Part shown: one piece after another, positions 52,326 through 61,145 of the stretch
How positions within the stretch are numbered: position 1 is the first letter of the stretch
How the letters are laid out: each line of letters opens with the position of its first letter
From: Peribacillus sp044761985
Lineage (GTDB): Bacteria > Bacillota > Bacilli > Bacillales > DSM-1321
NCBI RefSeq assembly: GCF_044761985.1
Contig: NZ_JBIWDK010000006.1
Coordinates: 124,001-188,000, forward strand
Direction of reading: 5' to 3'
Length of the DNA stretch: 64,000 nucleotides
Position numbers and translations under genes: made by a program
Notes under the pieces: generated by a model
What the model was told of the DNA's origin: nothing
What the model saw: the letters and a program-made list of their open reading frames with translations, nothing else
The model's database searches: none

Positions 52326-52501
52326 AATAAGTCTCCCTTCAATTGGTTGTTACCCGTATTATATACATTATCCACCAAAGGTAAAAACAAAACGAATTAG
52401 TGATCGTCCCCCTTGTTTCATTGCTCCTTGTTCCTTTTCAAATTGGACAATTATATGACCATGTTACTAGAACCCATTCCTTATCATTGGGCATGAAAAA
52501 G

Positions 52502-52536
52502 CCCTCCATAAAAGCATGGCTGGCTTTAATGGAGGG
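52502..52536 (-). terminator. intrinsic terminator of ggt
   Basis: CCCTCCAT pairs with ATGGAGGG, extended by partial pairing of ATTAAAG with CTTTTAT; the minus strand continues CTTTTTCATG. It lies 14 bp after the stop codon. Confidence 0.82.
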
Positions 52537-52549
52537 TTTCTTAATAAAC

Positions 52550-54622
52550 TTAGTTGGTGATGGACCCATCATCGTCTATATCCTCGTAATCAGTTGGATC
52601 CTTTTCCAATAATACTACTTTATCTTCTTCGTTCCACTCCACTTTAAATCCTGATACTTTTCCGACCCTTAAAACGGGTAGGAATGATTTTTGATCTGGT
52701 TTATAGGTCTTTAAATCTTTTGTGCCTATTACGCCTAAACCAAGTAGCAATTTATCCGATTGAATATAAGGCTTACCATCTATTATCTTCATTTGTTTAG
52801 CTGTATACGGAAAAGGTACACCATTTACTTTTAATGTGAATGGACCTGGCTTCTCTTCTTTAATTTCAGGAGCTTTTTTCGACTTATAGTATCCCTTATC
52901 TACTCCAAGAACTGTTCCTTCTCTCGTATTATCCGCCGCACCATACATTTTTCCCGTTTCATAATCGAATACGACGGCCTGCACATTTCCAATATGCTGA
53001 GGTTTTTCTTCATAGACATGACCTTTTGCCATTAACTCCAATTTTGTATTTTGTTCAATTCCCGGCTCCCATCGAACAGTGGGATAGTTCGCTGAGTATA
53101 TACGAGGTGATAAGATGGCTTCTTGGATTGGTAGCCCCTGATCGATTACATTCATGATGGTCTCAGACACGGATGCAATAATGGTAGCTCCCCCAGGAGA
53201 GCCCAAGGCAAGAAAAGGTTTTCCATCTTTTAAGACAAAAGTTGGTGACATACTGCTTCTAGGGCGTTTTCCTGCTTCTACCTGATTAACGCCCCCCGGT
53301 GTAGCATCGAAATCTGTCATTTCATTATTTAGCATGAAACCATAATCCGGTACCATTATGCCAGTACCGAACACTTGTTCAATCGTAGTCGTATATGACA
53401 CCATATTCCCCCACTTATCCATCACCGAGAAATGGGTGGTTTGACCTTCAGGATGATTCTCCACCACAGTTGGCATGGAAGAAGGTTCTTTTCCTTCATA
53501 TTCCCATGGATCTCCTTCTTTTACTTCTGCAGTTGATCTATTAGGATTAATTAGTTTTCTTCTTTCCTTTATATACTCCTCATCTAAAAGCCCTTTTTTA
53601 GGAACTTCATAAAAATCTTCATCAGCCATGTATGCTGCACGGTCAGCAAATGCCAAATGCATGGCTTCCGTTAAATAATGAAGATATTCAGGGGAATTAA
53701 TTCCCATCTTCTTCACATCATACCCTTCCATCAATTCTAAAATTTGTTGGACCGTCAAACTACCTGAACTCGGCGAAGCGGCACCCACGACTTCAAATCC
53801 CCTATAATTCGATCGAATCGGTTCCCTTTCTTTCGCCTCATACCTTTTCAAATCATCCGTGGTCATGACGCCCTCTCGTTTTTTAACTTCCTTGACAAGC
53901 GCTTCACCGATTTCCCCTGAATAAAGTGCATCCGGCCCTTGTTTCTGAATAATTTTGAATGTCTTGGCAAGATCCGGTTGGATGAGCTTATCACCTTCTT
54001 TTAATGGTTCTCCCCCGGGAATGAACACTTTGGCAGCTGCAGGATTATTTAGAAGCTTCGCTTTATTTTCATCAATATATTGAGCTGCGGACCAATTTAC
54101 TTTCACTCCTTTTTCCGCTTGTTTGATCGCAGGATTTATTACTTCTGATAAACTCATCGTGCCATAGTTCTCAAGAGCCATTTCCATTCCCTTTAAGGTT
54201 CCAGGGACCCCTACCGCCTTTCCTGTAATATGACGTTTACTGAAAGGTATAACTTTTCCGTTTTTATCTAGAAAAAGTTTAGGTGTAACGTTTTTTGGAG
54301 CTGTTTCACGGCTATCAATCATCGTAATTTTATCTTCCTCTTTACTATAAATCATGATGAAACTCCCTCCGCCAATTCCCGACATCATCGGTTCCACTAC
54401 ATTTAATGACAGCTGAATGGCTGCTGCTGCATCAACAGCATTTCCGCCTTGCTCTAAAATCTTTCTACCAGCTTCCGCTGCTATGGGATGGGAAACCGAA
54501 ACGATTCCCTTTTTTGTTCCTTGCTTCATTGACTTATCTACCCCGGGCACACTTGCAATAACGGTAGAGACAACTAAAAAGATACTGAAAACAGCTATAA
54601 TTAAACTCTTAAAATAGGTCAT
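52550..54622 (-). CDS. ggt: secreted gamma-glutamyltransferase with C-terminal extension
   Basis: A 690-residue precursor. A signal peptide (about 1-24) is followed by the large subunit; autoprocessing is expected at Thr395 in EGQTTHFSVMD, which becomes the N-terminal nucleophile of the small subunit. Substrate-binding motifs VEPMMSGIGGGSFIM, RPRSSMSPTFVL and GSPGGATII are present. The enzyme cleaves gamma-glutamyl bonds of glutathione or poly-gamma-glutamate outside the cell. About 100 extra residues after the usual end contain FTLKVNGVPFPYTAKQMKII, resembling copper-amine-oxidase N-type (PF07833-like) modules. The ATG at 54622 follows GAAAGGGGAC. Confidence 0.94.
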   Translation of the reverse strand: MTYFKSLIIAVFSIFLVVSTVIASVPGVDKSMKQGTKKGIVSVSHPIAAEAGRKILEQGGNAVDAAAAIQLSLNVVEPMMSGIGGGSFIMIYSKEEDKITMIDSRETAPKNVTPKLFLDKNGKVIPFSKRHITGKAVGVPGTLKGMEMALENYGTMSLSEVINPAIKQAEKGVKVNWSAAQYIDENKAKLLNNPAAAKVFIPGGEPLKEGDKLIQPDLAKTFKIIQKQGPDALYSGEIGEALVKEVKKREGVMTTDDLKRYEAKEREPIRSNYRGFEVVGAASPSSGSLTVQQILELMEGYDVKKMGINSPEYLHYLTEAMHLAFADRAAYMADEDFYEVPKKGLLDEEYIKERRKLINPNRSTAEVKEGDPWEYEGKEPSSMPTVVENHPEGQTTHFSVMDKWGNMVSYTTTIEQVFGTGIMVPDYGFMLNNEMTDFDATPGGVNQVEAGKRPRSSMSPTFVLKDGKPFLALGSPGGATIIASVSETIMNVIDQGLPIQEAILSPRIYSANYPTVRWEPGIEQNTKLELMAKGHVYEEKPQHIGNVQAVVFDYETGKMYGAADNTREGTVLGVDKGYYKSKKAPEIKEEKPGPFTLKVNGVPFPYTAKQMKIIDGKPYIQSDKLLLGLGVIGTKDLKTYKPDQKSFLPVLRVGKVSGFKVEWNEEDKVVLLEKDPTDYEDIDDDGSITN

Positions 54623-54786
54623 ATAAAGTCCCCTTTCAAAACGGATATTAATCCTGTTCACTTAGAAAAACCTATACCTTTCTTCTGGTTAAGATTCTAA
54701 AGTTGGAGACAGTTCCTATGTTTATCATGGAGATAACTCAAGTAGACTTCAGACTTTTTAAACATCAAAATTATAAACTATATAAA

Positions 54787-54867
54787 TTAAAGACGGTGGC
54801 TCAACCTCATATTACACACTCACCTCCTTAACTGATAAATGATGTAGTTGGGTAAAAGCCACCGTCT
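54787..54867 (-). promoter_or_regulatory. leader hairpin with a 7-codon ORF upstream of ggt
   Basis: AGACGGTGGCT (54791-54801) and AGCCACCGTCT (54857-54867) can pair over 11 bp with a 55-nt loop. On the minus strand the loop holds AAGGAGGTGA, a perfect ribosome-binding site, then ATG at 54810 opening the ORF MRLSHRL, whose last codons are the 3' arm of the stem; it ends at 54787. The stem is followed by TTTAATTTATA. It could be an attenuator for ggt or simply the terminator of the TRAP operon. Confidence 0.5.
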
Positions 54868-54886
54868 AGTGTCTTCAGTCCATTAC

Positions 54887-56875
54887 CTAAATATTATGAT
54901 TATTATCTAAAATGGTCGGCATGTTCCTTTTGTCTTGCTTCTTGAAATATTGGAAAGCAAGCAAGACGGCAAAGGAAGCTAATCCAATGATATCCGTAAT
55001 GGTTTCAGGATAAATTAATAGTAAGCCGATAATAATGGCTGGGAATCTTTCTAACCAATGCATTCCGCGTATCCAATAACCGATGACCCCGGCCCCGATA
55101 GCAATCATTCCAGTCATTGCCGTAAAAACGACCCATACCACTTCCATCCAAGTTGAATCAATCATCAGCATTTGTGGGGATAGTACGAAAATGTAAGGAA
55201 TAATAAAGGCCGCTATGGCTAATTTAGACGATTGGATCCCCGTCTTTAAGGGATCTCCACCAGAAACCCCGGCTGCTGCGAAAGCGGCTAGTGCCACTGG
55301 TGGTGTTATATCTGCAATAATCCCAAAATAGAAAACGAATAGATGCGCGGATAAATCCGGTACACCCAGTAAAATGATGGCAGGTGCCGCAATGGTAGAG
55401 GTAATTACATAGTTAGCAGTTGTCGGTGACCCCATTCCCAATACTAAGGCCGCGACCATTGTAAGCATAAGTGTTGGTATTAAGTAGCCACCAGCCAAAT
55501 CGATTAATCCATTCGCCAGCTTTAGACCTAGTCCTGTCTTTGTGACAATCCCTACGATAATACCCGCACTAGCCGTTGCAGCCGCTACTGCCAATGCCGT
55601 TCGAGCCCCATCTACTAAGGCATGAATGATATCACTAAATTTCATCCGTACATCTTTGTTAATGAACCCTACAATAATCGAGATAAGAATGGAATACAAT
55701 GCGGCATGTGTAACTGTTATATTCGACATCAGAAGGAGAACGATAGCAACGATTGGTATCAATAAATAAACTTTTCTTATCACTTCTCTCTTGTTCGGCA
55801 TTTCTTCTTTCGTCAATCCCCTTAATCCAAGCCTTTTTGCTTCAAAATGGGTCATGATCCAAATCCCTGTAAAGTAAAGAATGGCTGGAATGGTGGCTGC
55901 TTTTGCTATATCCCAATACGTGATGCCATTCCCAATAAACTCGACCATTAGAAACGCTGCCGCTCCCATTATCGGTGGCATTAATTGTCCACCTGTTGAA
56001 GCAGATGCCTCTACTGCCCCAGCAAATTCCTTTTTGTAACCCAGATTTTTCATCATCGGAATCGTAAATGACCCTGAAGTGACAACATTCGCTACCGAGC
56101 TGCCGCTGATGGTTCCTTGTAATGCACTTGAAAAAATGGCAACCTTCGCAGGTCCGCCGACTCTTCTACCTGCAATCGCAGTTGAGAGATCATTGAAATA
56201 TTGACCAACCCCGGTTCGTATAAGGAAGGCACCAAATAGTAAAAATAGGAAAATGAAGGTAGATGAAATCGCCAGCGGTGTTCCTAAAATCCCCTCTGTA
56301 GAGAAAAACATCGTTTGGACCATCCGCTCGAAAGTTAGACCGCGATGCGAAAGGAAACCAGGCATATATTGACCAAATAGACCATATAAAATGAATAGCA
56401 CCGCTATTGTCGTTATAGGTATCCCTACTGCACGCCTCGTTGCCTCTAACACCAGTAAAATGGCCAGTAAACCAACCGTGAAATCCAACGTACCTAAACG
56501 ACCGACATTCATGACCAAATCGTCGAAAAACAAGGGCCAGTACGCTCCGACTCCGATACTTAATACTGCTAGAATCATATCGTACCATGCTATTTGAAGC
56601 TTGCCTTTTTGGCGTTTCTTCCGATTTGCAGGAAATAATAAAAAGATTAAAGATAGCGCGAAACCTAAATGAATCGTCCGTTGAATTTGTGCTGTAAAAA
56701 CCCCAAAGATGGCTGTATACAATTGGAATAAAGAAAATGCTAAGAGACCGAAAAAAGCAATATACCCCAATATGCCTTTTAATTTCCTGGTCCCTGCTTC
56801 AGGATCGTATTTCTCTAAAAGTTTCTGCTGCTCTTCCTCTGTTAAGTACTGCACTTTTCCTTTATCATCATCCAT
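54887..56875 (-). CDS. TRAP transporter permease, fused small and large subunits
   Basis: A 662-residue membrane protein of the TAXI-type TRAP class, in which the DctQ-like 4-helix part (about 35-180) is fused to the DctM-like part. Family motifs include QGTISGSSVANVVTSGSFTI, SASTGGQLMPPIMGAAAFLM and LGMGSPTTANYVI. It imports an organic solute with Na+ or H+ and needs the binding protein encoded upstream. The ATG at 56875 overlaps the DUF1850 gene by 8 bp. Third gene of the operon. The hydrophilic N-terminus is typical. Confidence 0.93.
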   Translation of the reverse strand: MDDDKGKVQYLTEEEQQKLLEKYDPEAGTRKLKGILGYIAFFGLLAFSLFQLYTAIFGVFTAQIQRTIHLGFALSLIFLLFPANRKKRQKGKLQIAWYDMILAVLSIGVGAYWPLFFDDLVMNVGRLGTLDFTVGLLAILLVLEATRRAVGIPITTIAVLFILYGLFGQYMPGFLSHRGLTFERMVQTMFFSTEGILGTPLAISSTFIFLFLLFGAFLIRTGVGQYFNDLSTAIAGRRVGGPAKVAIFSSALQGTISGSSVANVVTSGSFTIPMMKNLGYKKEFAGAVEASASTGGQLMPPIMGAAAFLMVEFIGNGITYWDIAKAATIPAILYFTGIWIMTHFEAKRLGLRGLTKEEMPNKREVIRKVYLLIPIVAIVLLLMSNITVTHAALYSILISIIVGFINKDVRMKFSDIIHALVDGARTALAVAAATASAGIIVGIVTKTGLGLKLANGLIDLAGGYLIPTLMLTMVAALVLGMGSPTTANYVITSTIAAPAIILLGVPDLSAHLFVFYFGIIADITPPVALAAFAAAGVSGGDPLKTGIQSSKLAIAAFIIPYIFVLSPQMLMIDSTWMEVVWVVFTAMTGMIAIGAGVIGYWIRGMHWLERFPAIIIGLLLIYPETITDIIGLASFAVLLAFQYFKKQDKRNMPTILDNNHNI

Positions 56876-57389
56876 TGATATTCACCCCATCCAATTGCTC
56901 CCAAAAGGAAATTTTTTTCGTTGAAATTCTGATCCATGTTCCCGGCTTAATAAATCGTGATAATAATACAGTTTGTTTTCTATAGATTAAGCGATGATTG
57001 GCTCCAACCTGCCCTATTCTTAAATCAATATATTCAAATGTTCGATTCATATTTTTGATATGATATACACCGTCTTTTTCTTCAAAGACTTCCTCTCCCT
57101 CTGCATTAGAAGGCATGCCTACAGCAAAGTCTTCATATGCCAGCTCGGTTTGCTTAATGGAGTCCCTTGATAGCTGATAGGTTTCGAGAACGTCCGAGAG
57201 GTGAATGGAATGTGTATACTCTATTTGAAACGTCTTTTCTCTTTTCAAAGGTAAATAAGCCAACAACTCTTCTTGATCTTGATAGGAAAATGCAAGGACT
57301 TGTTTATATGGTATGAAACCAAGTAAAGCACTGAACAGAAATAGAGGGATAATAAAAAACACGAATCTCTTAAAAAAATTGCTGCTCAT
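56868..57389 (-). CDS. DUF1850 protein of a TAXI-TRAP operon
   Basis: A 173-residue protein with one N-terminal membrane anchor or signal and a beta-rich external domain (FQIEYTHSIHLSDVLETYQL, EDFAVGMPSNAEGEE, GTWIRISTKKI). EYTHSI...E-Y is the DUF1850 mark. The family occurs almost only between TAXI binding proteins and their permeases; function unknown. The ATG at 57389 follows TTGGAGG; four upstream codons are possible but less likely. Confidence 0.85.
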   Translation of the reverse strand: MSSNFFKRFVFFIIPLFLFSALLGFIPYKQVLAFSYQDQEELLAYLPLKREKTFQIEYTHSIHLSDVLETYQLSRDSIKQTELAYEDFAVGMPSNAEGEEVFEEKDGVYHIKNMNRTFEYIDLRIGQVGANHRLIYRKQTVLLSRFIKPGTWIRISTKKISFWEQLDGVNING

Positions 57390-57450
57390 CGAAACCTCCA
57401 AACTTCAAGAAACAACGAAATCGATAGCGAACTATCGATTATCGTAGCAT

Positions 57451-58422
57451 TTATTTGGCAATTCCCTTTTCTTCGAAATATTTAGCTGCACCAGGATGCA
57501 ACTCCATTTCCCCTAATCCTTCAAGTGCCGTCTCTGCCGTAATTAATTTTCCTTTTGCATGCGTGATTTTGTCTGTATTGTCATAAATAGCCTTAGTCAT
57601 TTCGTACACCAAGTCTTTGTCCATGTCTTTTCTTACAACCAACATGGCTTTCACGGCAACGGTCTTTACATCTGATTTAATCTTATAAGTGCCGCTCGGA
57701 ATGGTATCCTCCGCATAATATGGATATTTCTTAACCAACTCTTTAATCTTTTCATCCGCAATTGGTAGGACAACAATATCATTTTGAACAGAAAGTGCCT
57801 CTACTGCACCAGTTGGAGTACCTGCTGTTATAAATGCTGCATCAATATTCCCAGCTTGTATTCCGTCGGTCGATTCGTCGAAGGAGAGATTTTGGGCTTT
57901 TATATCTTTAGCCGTTAACCCATGAAGCGCTAGAATTTGCATGGCATTAATGTATGCACCTGATCCAGGGGCACCAACCGATACTTTCTTTCCTTTTAAA
58001 TCTTCCACTGATTTGATCCCACTTTTAGCTGTTGTTACAAGCTGTACAGTTTCTGGATATAAAGAGCTAATTGCCTGGATATTATCAATGGGATTCCCTT
58101 TGAACATTTCTTTGGCCTCAACTGCATATGCAGCAATATCCGTTTGCGAGAAAGCTATCTCAGCTTCTCCAGCTCTTAAGGTTTCCATGTTTTCTGCAGA
58201 AGCCCCGGAGGTTTGTGGTGTGATATTCGCATTGGTATTATCCGTGATGATATTTCCGATCTGGCCACCAAGTGGGTAATATGTACCACCAGTCCCACCT
58301 GTTAATAGACTCAAGTTTTGTCTTTCGTCTCCAGAGGTCCCTTCATTCCCCTTACTGCAAGCAGTAATAAATAGTAAGGACATGATCATTCCGAATAAAA
58401 AAAGGCTTTTACATCCCTTCAC
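57451..58422 (-). CDS. TAXI-family TRAP substrate-binding lipoprotein
   Basis: A 323-residue lipoprotein with lipobox LLFITAC (Cys near 22). The mature domain has SLLTGGTGGTYYPLGGQIGN, TSGASAENMETLRAGEAEIA, KVSVGAPGSGAYINAMQIL and AAFITAGTPTGAVEAL, the TAXI/TAXI-type pattern (often glutamate or other dicarboxylate-like ligands). Ligand not identified. The start is GTG 58422 behind GGAGGG. First gene of the operon, divergent from the LysR gene. Confidence 0.92.
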   Translation of the reverse strand: MKGCKSLFLFGMIMSLLFITACSKGNEGTSGDERQNLSLLTGGTGGTYYPLGGQIGNIITDNTNANITPQTSGASAENMETLRAGEAEIAFSQTDIAAYAVEAKEMFKGNPIDNIQAISSLYPETVQLVTTAKSGIKSVEDLKGKKVSVGAPGSGAYINAMQILALHGLTAKDIKAQNLSFDESTDGIQAGNIDAAFITAGTPTGAVEALSVQNDIVVLPIADEKIKELVKKYPYYAEDTIPSGTYKIKSDVKTVAVKAMLVVRKDMDKDLVYEMTKAIYDNTDKITHAKGKLITAETALEGLGEMELHPGAAKYFEEKGIAK

Positions 58423-58657
58423 AAAAATCCCTCCTTTTTCAATTTCATCATCTTTAAATGCGACGATATTAATAGTATTCTGTGACCAACTCTAATTTCC
58501 TTCATTTTACATATGGGAATTTAACCCATATCCTCACAGTCATTATCGTGCGTTTTTTTAACCCACTTTATATTTGACTAAATTTTCAGTTTTTTTATAT
58601 CCTTCTTTAAAGATAATATTGACTCTTGCATTTGAGAAATATATTATTGTTATAAAC

Positions 58658-58676
58658 TTATAACTATTGATTATAA
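58658..58676. promoter_or_regulatory. inverted repeat, candidate LysR-type operator
   Basis: TTATAA, seven bases (CTATTGA), TTATAA form a symmetrical site in the 316-bp region between the TRAP operon and the LysR gene. It contains a T-N11-A arrangement, but the AT-rich setting makes chance likely. No other gene is seen in 58423-58738. Confidence 0.35.
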
Positions 58677-58738
58677 AATACCTTCTTATTGGCTGTATCC
58701 AGTTATTCTGATACCACTTAAACAAAAGGAGTGATTTT

Positions 58739-59644
58739 ATCAATTTCCTATCCCTACGTTATTTTATTGAGGTTTCAAACCACCTTAGTTTCAGCAAAGC
58801 CTCCAAGGTCCTTCATATCTCCCAACCTGGCTTAAGCCAACAAATCTCATCACTTGAAAAACAATTAGGTTTTAAGCTTCTAAATCGCACAACAAGAAAA
58901 ATCACATTGACTGAAGAAGGGGAATATATCTACAAGAAGCTCGCTCCTTCCTTCGATGACATCGAAAAAACAGTTAGCAATATCGTTGAAAACAAAATTG
59001 TCCCCAAACCAAAAATAAAAATTGCCACAATACCATCAGCAGCAAGTATTTATATACCAAATTTATTGAAAAAGATACGTATTGAATTTCCTGAAGTAGA
59101 AGTAGATCTTCAAGAGACAACCTCCGCAAGAGCAGTCAAGCTAGTCAAACAGCAAAAATATCAAATTGGTTTTATCCGAACACCCATACATGCCAATATA
59201 CTGACAAATGAAGGGCTAAATATGATTGAATTCAACAAATCTCCATTGCAATTAGTCGTTTCTTTTGAACACCGGTTAGCTCAAAAAGAATCCATATATT
59301 TAACTGAGGCAAAGAATGAACCCTTTATTCATTATCATGCAGTACAAGCCCACTCTCTTCAATTTCTTTTGGAAAAGGCATGTTCGATTGCTGGGTTTTC
59401 TCCAAAAAAATTATGTGAAGGATCCGAGCTATTAACGATTGCAAACCTAGTTTCGAATAATTTAGGTGTTGCCCTCATGCCCAAAGATATGATTGATTTG
59501 TTAGGAACTAAAAAGGTAAAGGCCTTAAACATCGAAAATATGAATCTGTCTAGCTCAATATCAGCTGTTTGGAAAAGTAGCGAACATACACCTTTCTTGA
59601 TAAATCAAATCATACATACCCTCCAATCTAATACTTCGTTGTGA
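58739..59644 (+). CDS. LysR-family regulator with an ATC at the expected start
   Basis: A 301-residue LysR regulator if read from ATC 58739. The HTH is complete only in this frame upstream of the first ATG: RYFIEVSNHLSFSKASKVLH, ISQPGLSQQISSLEKQLGFK, LLNRTTRKITLTEEG. A strong AAGGAG lies 7 bases before ATC and no ATG, GTG or TTG exists between the upstream stop (58709) and that point. The first ATG-type start, at 58907, would remove the whole DNA-binding domain. The effector domain (VEVDLQETTSARAVKLVKQQ) is intact. Either ATC is used or the start codon was mutated. Confidence 0.8.
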   Translation: MNFLSLRYFIEVSNHLSFSKASKVLHISQPGLSQQISSLEKQLGFKLLNRTTRKITLTEEGEYIYKKLAPSFDDIEKTVSNIVENKIVPKPKIKIATIPSAASIYIPNLLKKIRIEFPEVEVDLQETTSARAVKLVKQQKYQIGFIRTPIHANILTNEGLNMIEFNKSPLQLVVSFEHRLAQKESIYLTEAKNEPFIHYHAVQAHSLQFLLEKACSIAGFSPKKLCEGSELLTIANLVSNNLGVALMPKDMIDLLGTKKVKALNIENMNLSSSISAVWKSSEHTPFLINQIIHTLQSNTSL

Positions 59645-59787
59645 GTTATAAGGATAAAGAACTAAAGTAAGTACAACTTGTCCCTTTTATAATCAAGGTT
59701 TATATGTATATAAAAATTTACTATTTTTGTTATGTTCCCTTCAATGTTAGCATTCGGTTATACAACATTTGAAAGGATGATAAATAA

Positions 59788-60816
59788 ATGGTAAGTGGTA
59801 TTTCGAAATTTTCCGTATTTGGCTTGGGTCCTATCGGCATGGAAATTCTGCGTAGTGCATATCTTACAAATCCTCAATCGATTATTGGTGCTGTAGATAT
59901 TGATCCCCAAAAGGTTGGAAAGGATATTGGGCTGATCATAAATGAAAATAAAATGAATGTACATGTGGTCTCCAGTATTCATGAAGTAAAAACCAGTGTA
60001 GAGCATCCAATTGCCCTTCATGCGACCAGTTCCAATGCAAACCACGTTTGGCCGCAAATCAAGGAACTTTTAGATCATGGGTTCTCAGTGGTTTCTACCT
60101 GTGAACAGCTTTCTTTCCCGTGGCAGCGCTATCCTGAGCTGGCAAAGGAGATAGATATATATGCAAAGAGCAAAGGGCTCAGTGTCATCGGGACTGGCAT
60201 TAATCCAGGTTTCATCATGGATACCATGGCGATCTGTTTTTCAACCGTTGTCACAACGGTAAACAGAGTCCTTGTCAATCGTAAGGTGGATGTTTCGAAA
60301 CGCCGCCTCCCCTTACAAAGAAAAGTTGGAATCGGTATGACAAAAGGAGAATTTGAGGCACTGGCTGAACAGGATAAGATCGGGCATGTTGGGCTTGAAG
60401 AATCTGTTAGATTAATTGCATATGGGCTAGATTGGGAACTTACCAGTATAAATAATACCATTGAGCCAACAATTGCCACCGAAGATATAACCGTTCCACT
60501 TACGTCTCTAAAAAAAGGGGCGGTTAGTGGGCTACACCAAGTATCAAGAGCTTTGACCTCTACCGGAAAGGAAATCTGCTTGGACTTGAACATGTCTGTA
60601 GGAATTAACCAAGAGGATGAGATTATAATTGAAGGAAACGAAACACAAAGATTAATCATACCAAATGGAGTATTCGGTGATACTGCTACTGCCTCCATGG
60701 TTATTAATACAGCTAAACAAATTGATGCGATTCGAAAACCAGGGTTACTTACCATGGCTGACATCGGCCTGCCAAGAAACAGTCAGCAATCTGAATTTGT
60801 ACCAATACGAGTCTAG
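59788..60816 (+). CDS. DapB-fold NAD(P)H dehydrogenase (2,4-diaminopentanoate dehydrogenase-like)
   Basis: A 342-residue protein. The N-terminal Rossmann domain has FGLGPIGMEILRSAYL (residues 11-26) and IIGAVDIDPQKVGKDIG; next come ALHATSS, VVSTCEQLSFPW and IGTGINPGFIMDTMAICFS. This is the dihydrodipicolinate-reductase-like family that includes 2,4-diaminopentanoate dehydrogenase of ornithine degradation. The substrate is unknown. ATG 59788 follows GAAAGGATGA. It lies 143 bp after the LysR gene on the same strand and may use the compound imported by the TRAP system. Confidence 0.75.
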   Translation: MVSGISKFSVFGLGPIGMEILRSAYLTNPQSIIGAVDIDPQKVGKDIGLIINENKMNVHVVSSIHEVKTSVEHPIALHATSSNANHVWPQIKELLDHGFSVVSTCEQLSFPWQRYPELAKEIDIYAKSKGLSVIGTGINPGFIMDTMAICFSTVVTTVNRVLVNRKVDVSKRRLPLQRKVGIGMTKGEFEALAEQDKIGHVGLEESVRLIAYGLDWELTSINNTIEPTIATEDITVPLTSLKKGAVSGLHQVSRALTSTGKEICLDLNMSVGINQEDEIIIEGNETQRLIIPNGVFGDTATASMVINTAKQIDAIRKPGLLTMADIGLPRNSQQSEFVPIRV

Positions 60817-60902
60817 ACAAACGACATATCCATTTATAAGTAACTGCTATATGAATGTCTCTGCTATTCTTTAAAAATATCCTAACCTAAAGATAGCGTA
60901 AG

Positions 60903-60939
60903 CCCCGAATCGAAGACTTTTCTGTCTGTGCATTCGGGG
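60903..60939 (+). terminator. hairpin after the DapB-fold gene, possible terminator
   Basis: CCCCGAAT pairs with ATTCGGGG across a 21-nt loop, followed by GTTGTATA, a poor T run. In the 60817-61145 gap I see only this hairpin and the next one. Confidence 0.4.
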
Positions 60940-61020
60940 GTTGTATATGGAAATAAGCCTAACGTTTCATTCTGATCAGCGTAAACCAACTTCATAGCGT
61001 TTCCTTCTGCATATTGAAGA

Positions 61021-61056
61021 AACCCAGCTAATCTCCTGTGAAGGTAGCTGGGTTTT
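61021..61056. terminator. bidirectional terminator between converging genes
   Basis: AACCCAGCT pairs with AGCTGGGTT across a 16-nt loop, with TTTTA on the plus strand and TTTCTTC on the minus strand. It lies between the DapB-fold gene and the end of the MFS gene. Confidence 0.65.
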
Positions 61057-61145
61057 AAAGTCGCATGTGCAAAATAGCACTTAGTAAGTGAAAATTATCA
61101 CCTAAACTTACTCATCCAGAAAAGATTTATGACAATTTTAATAAA

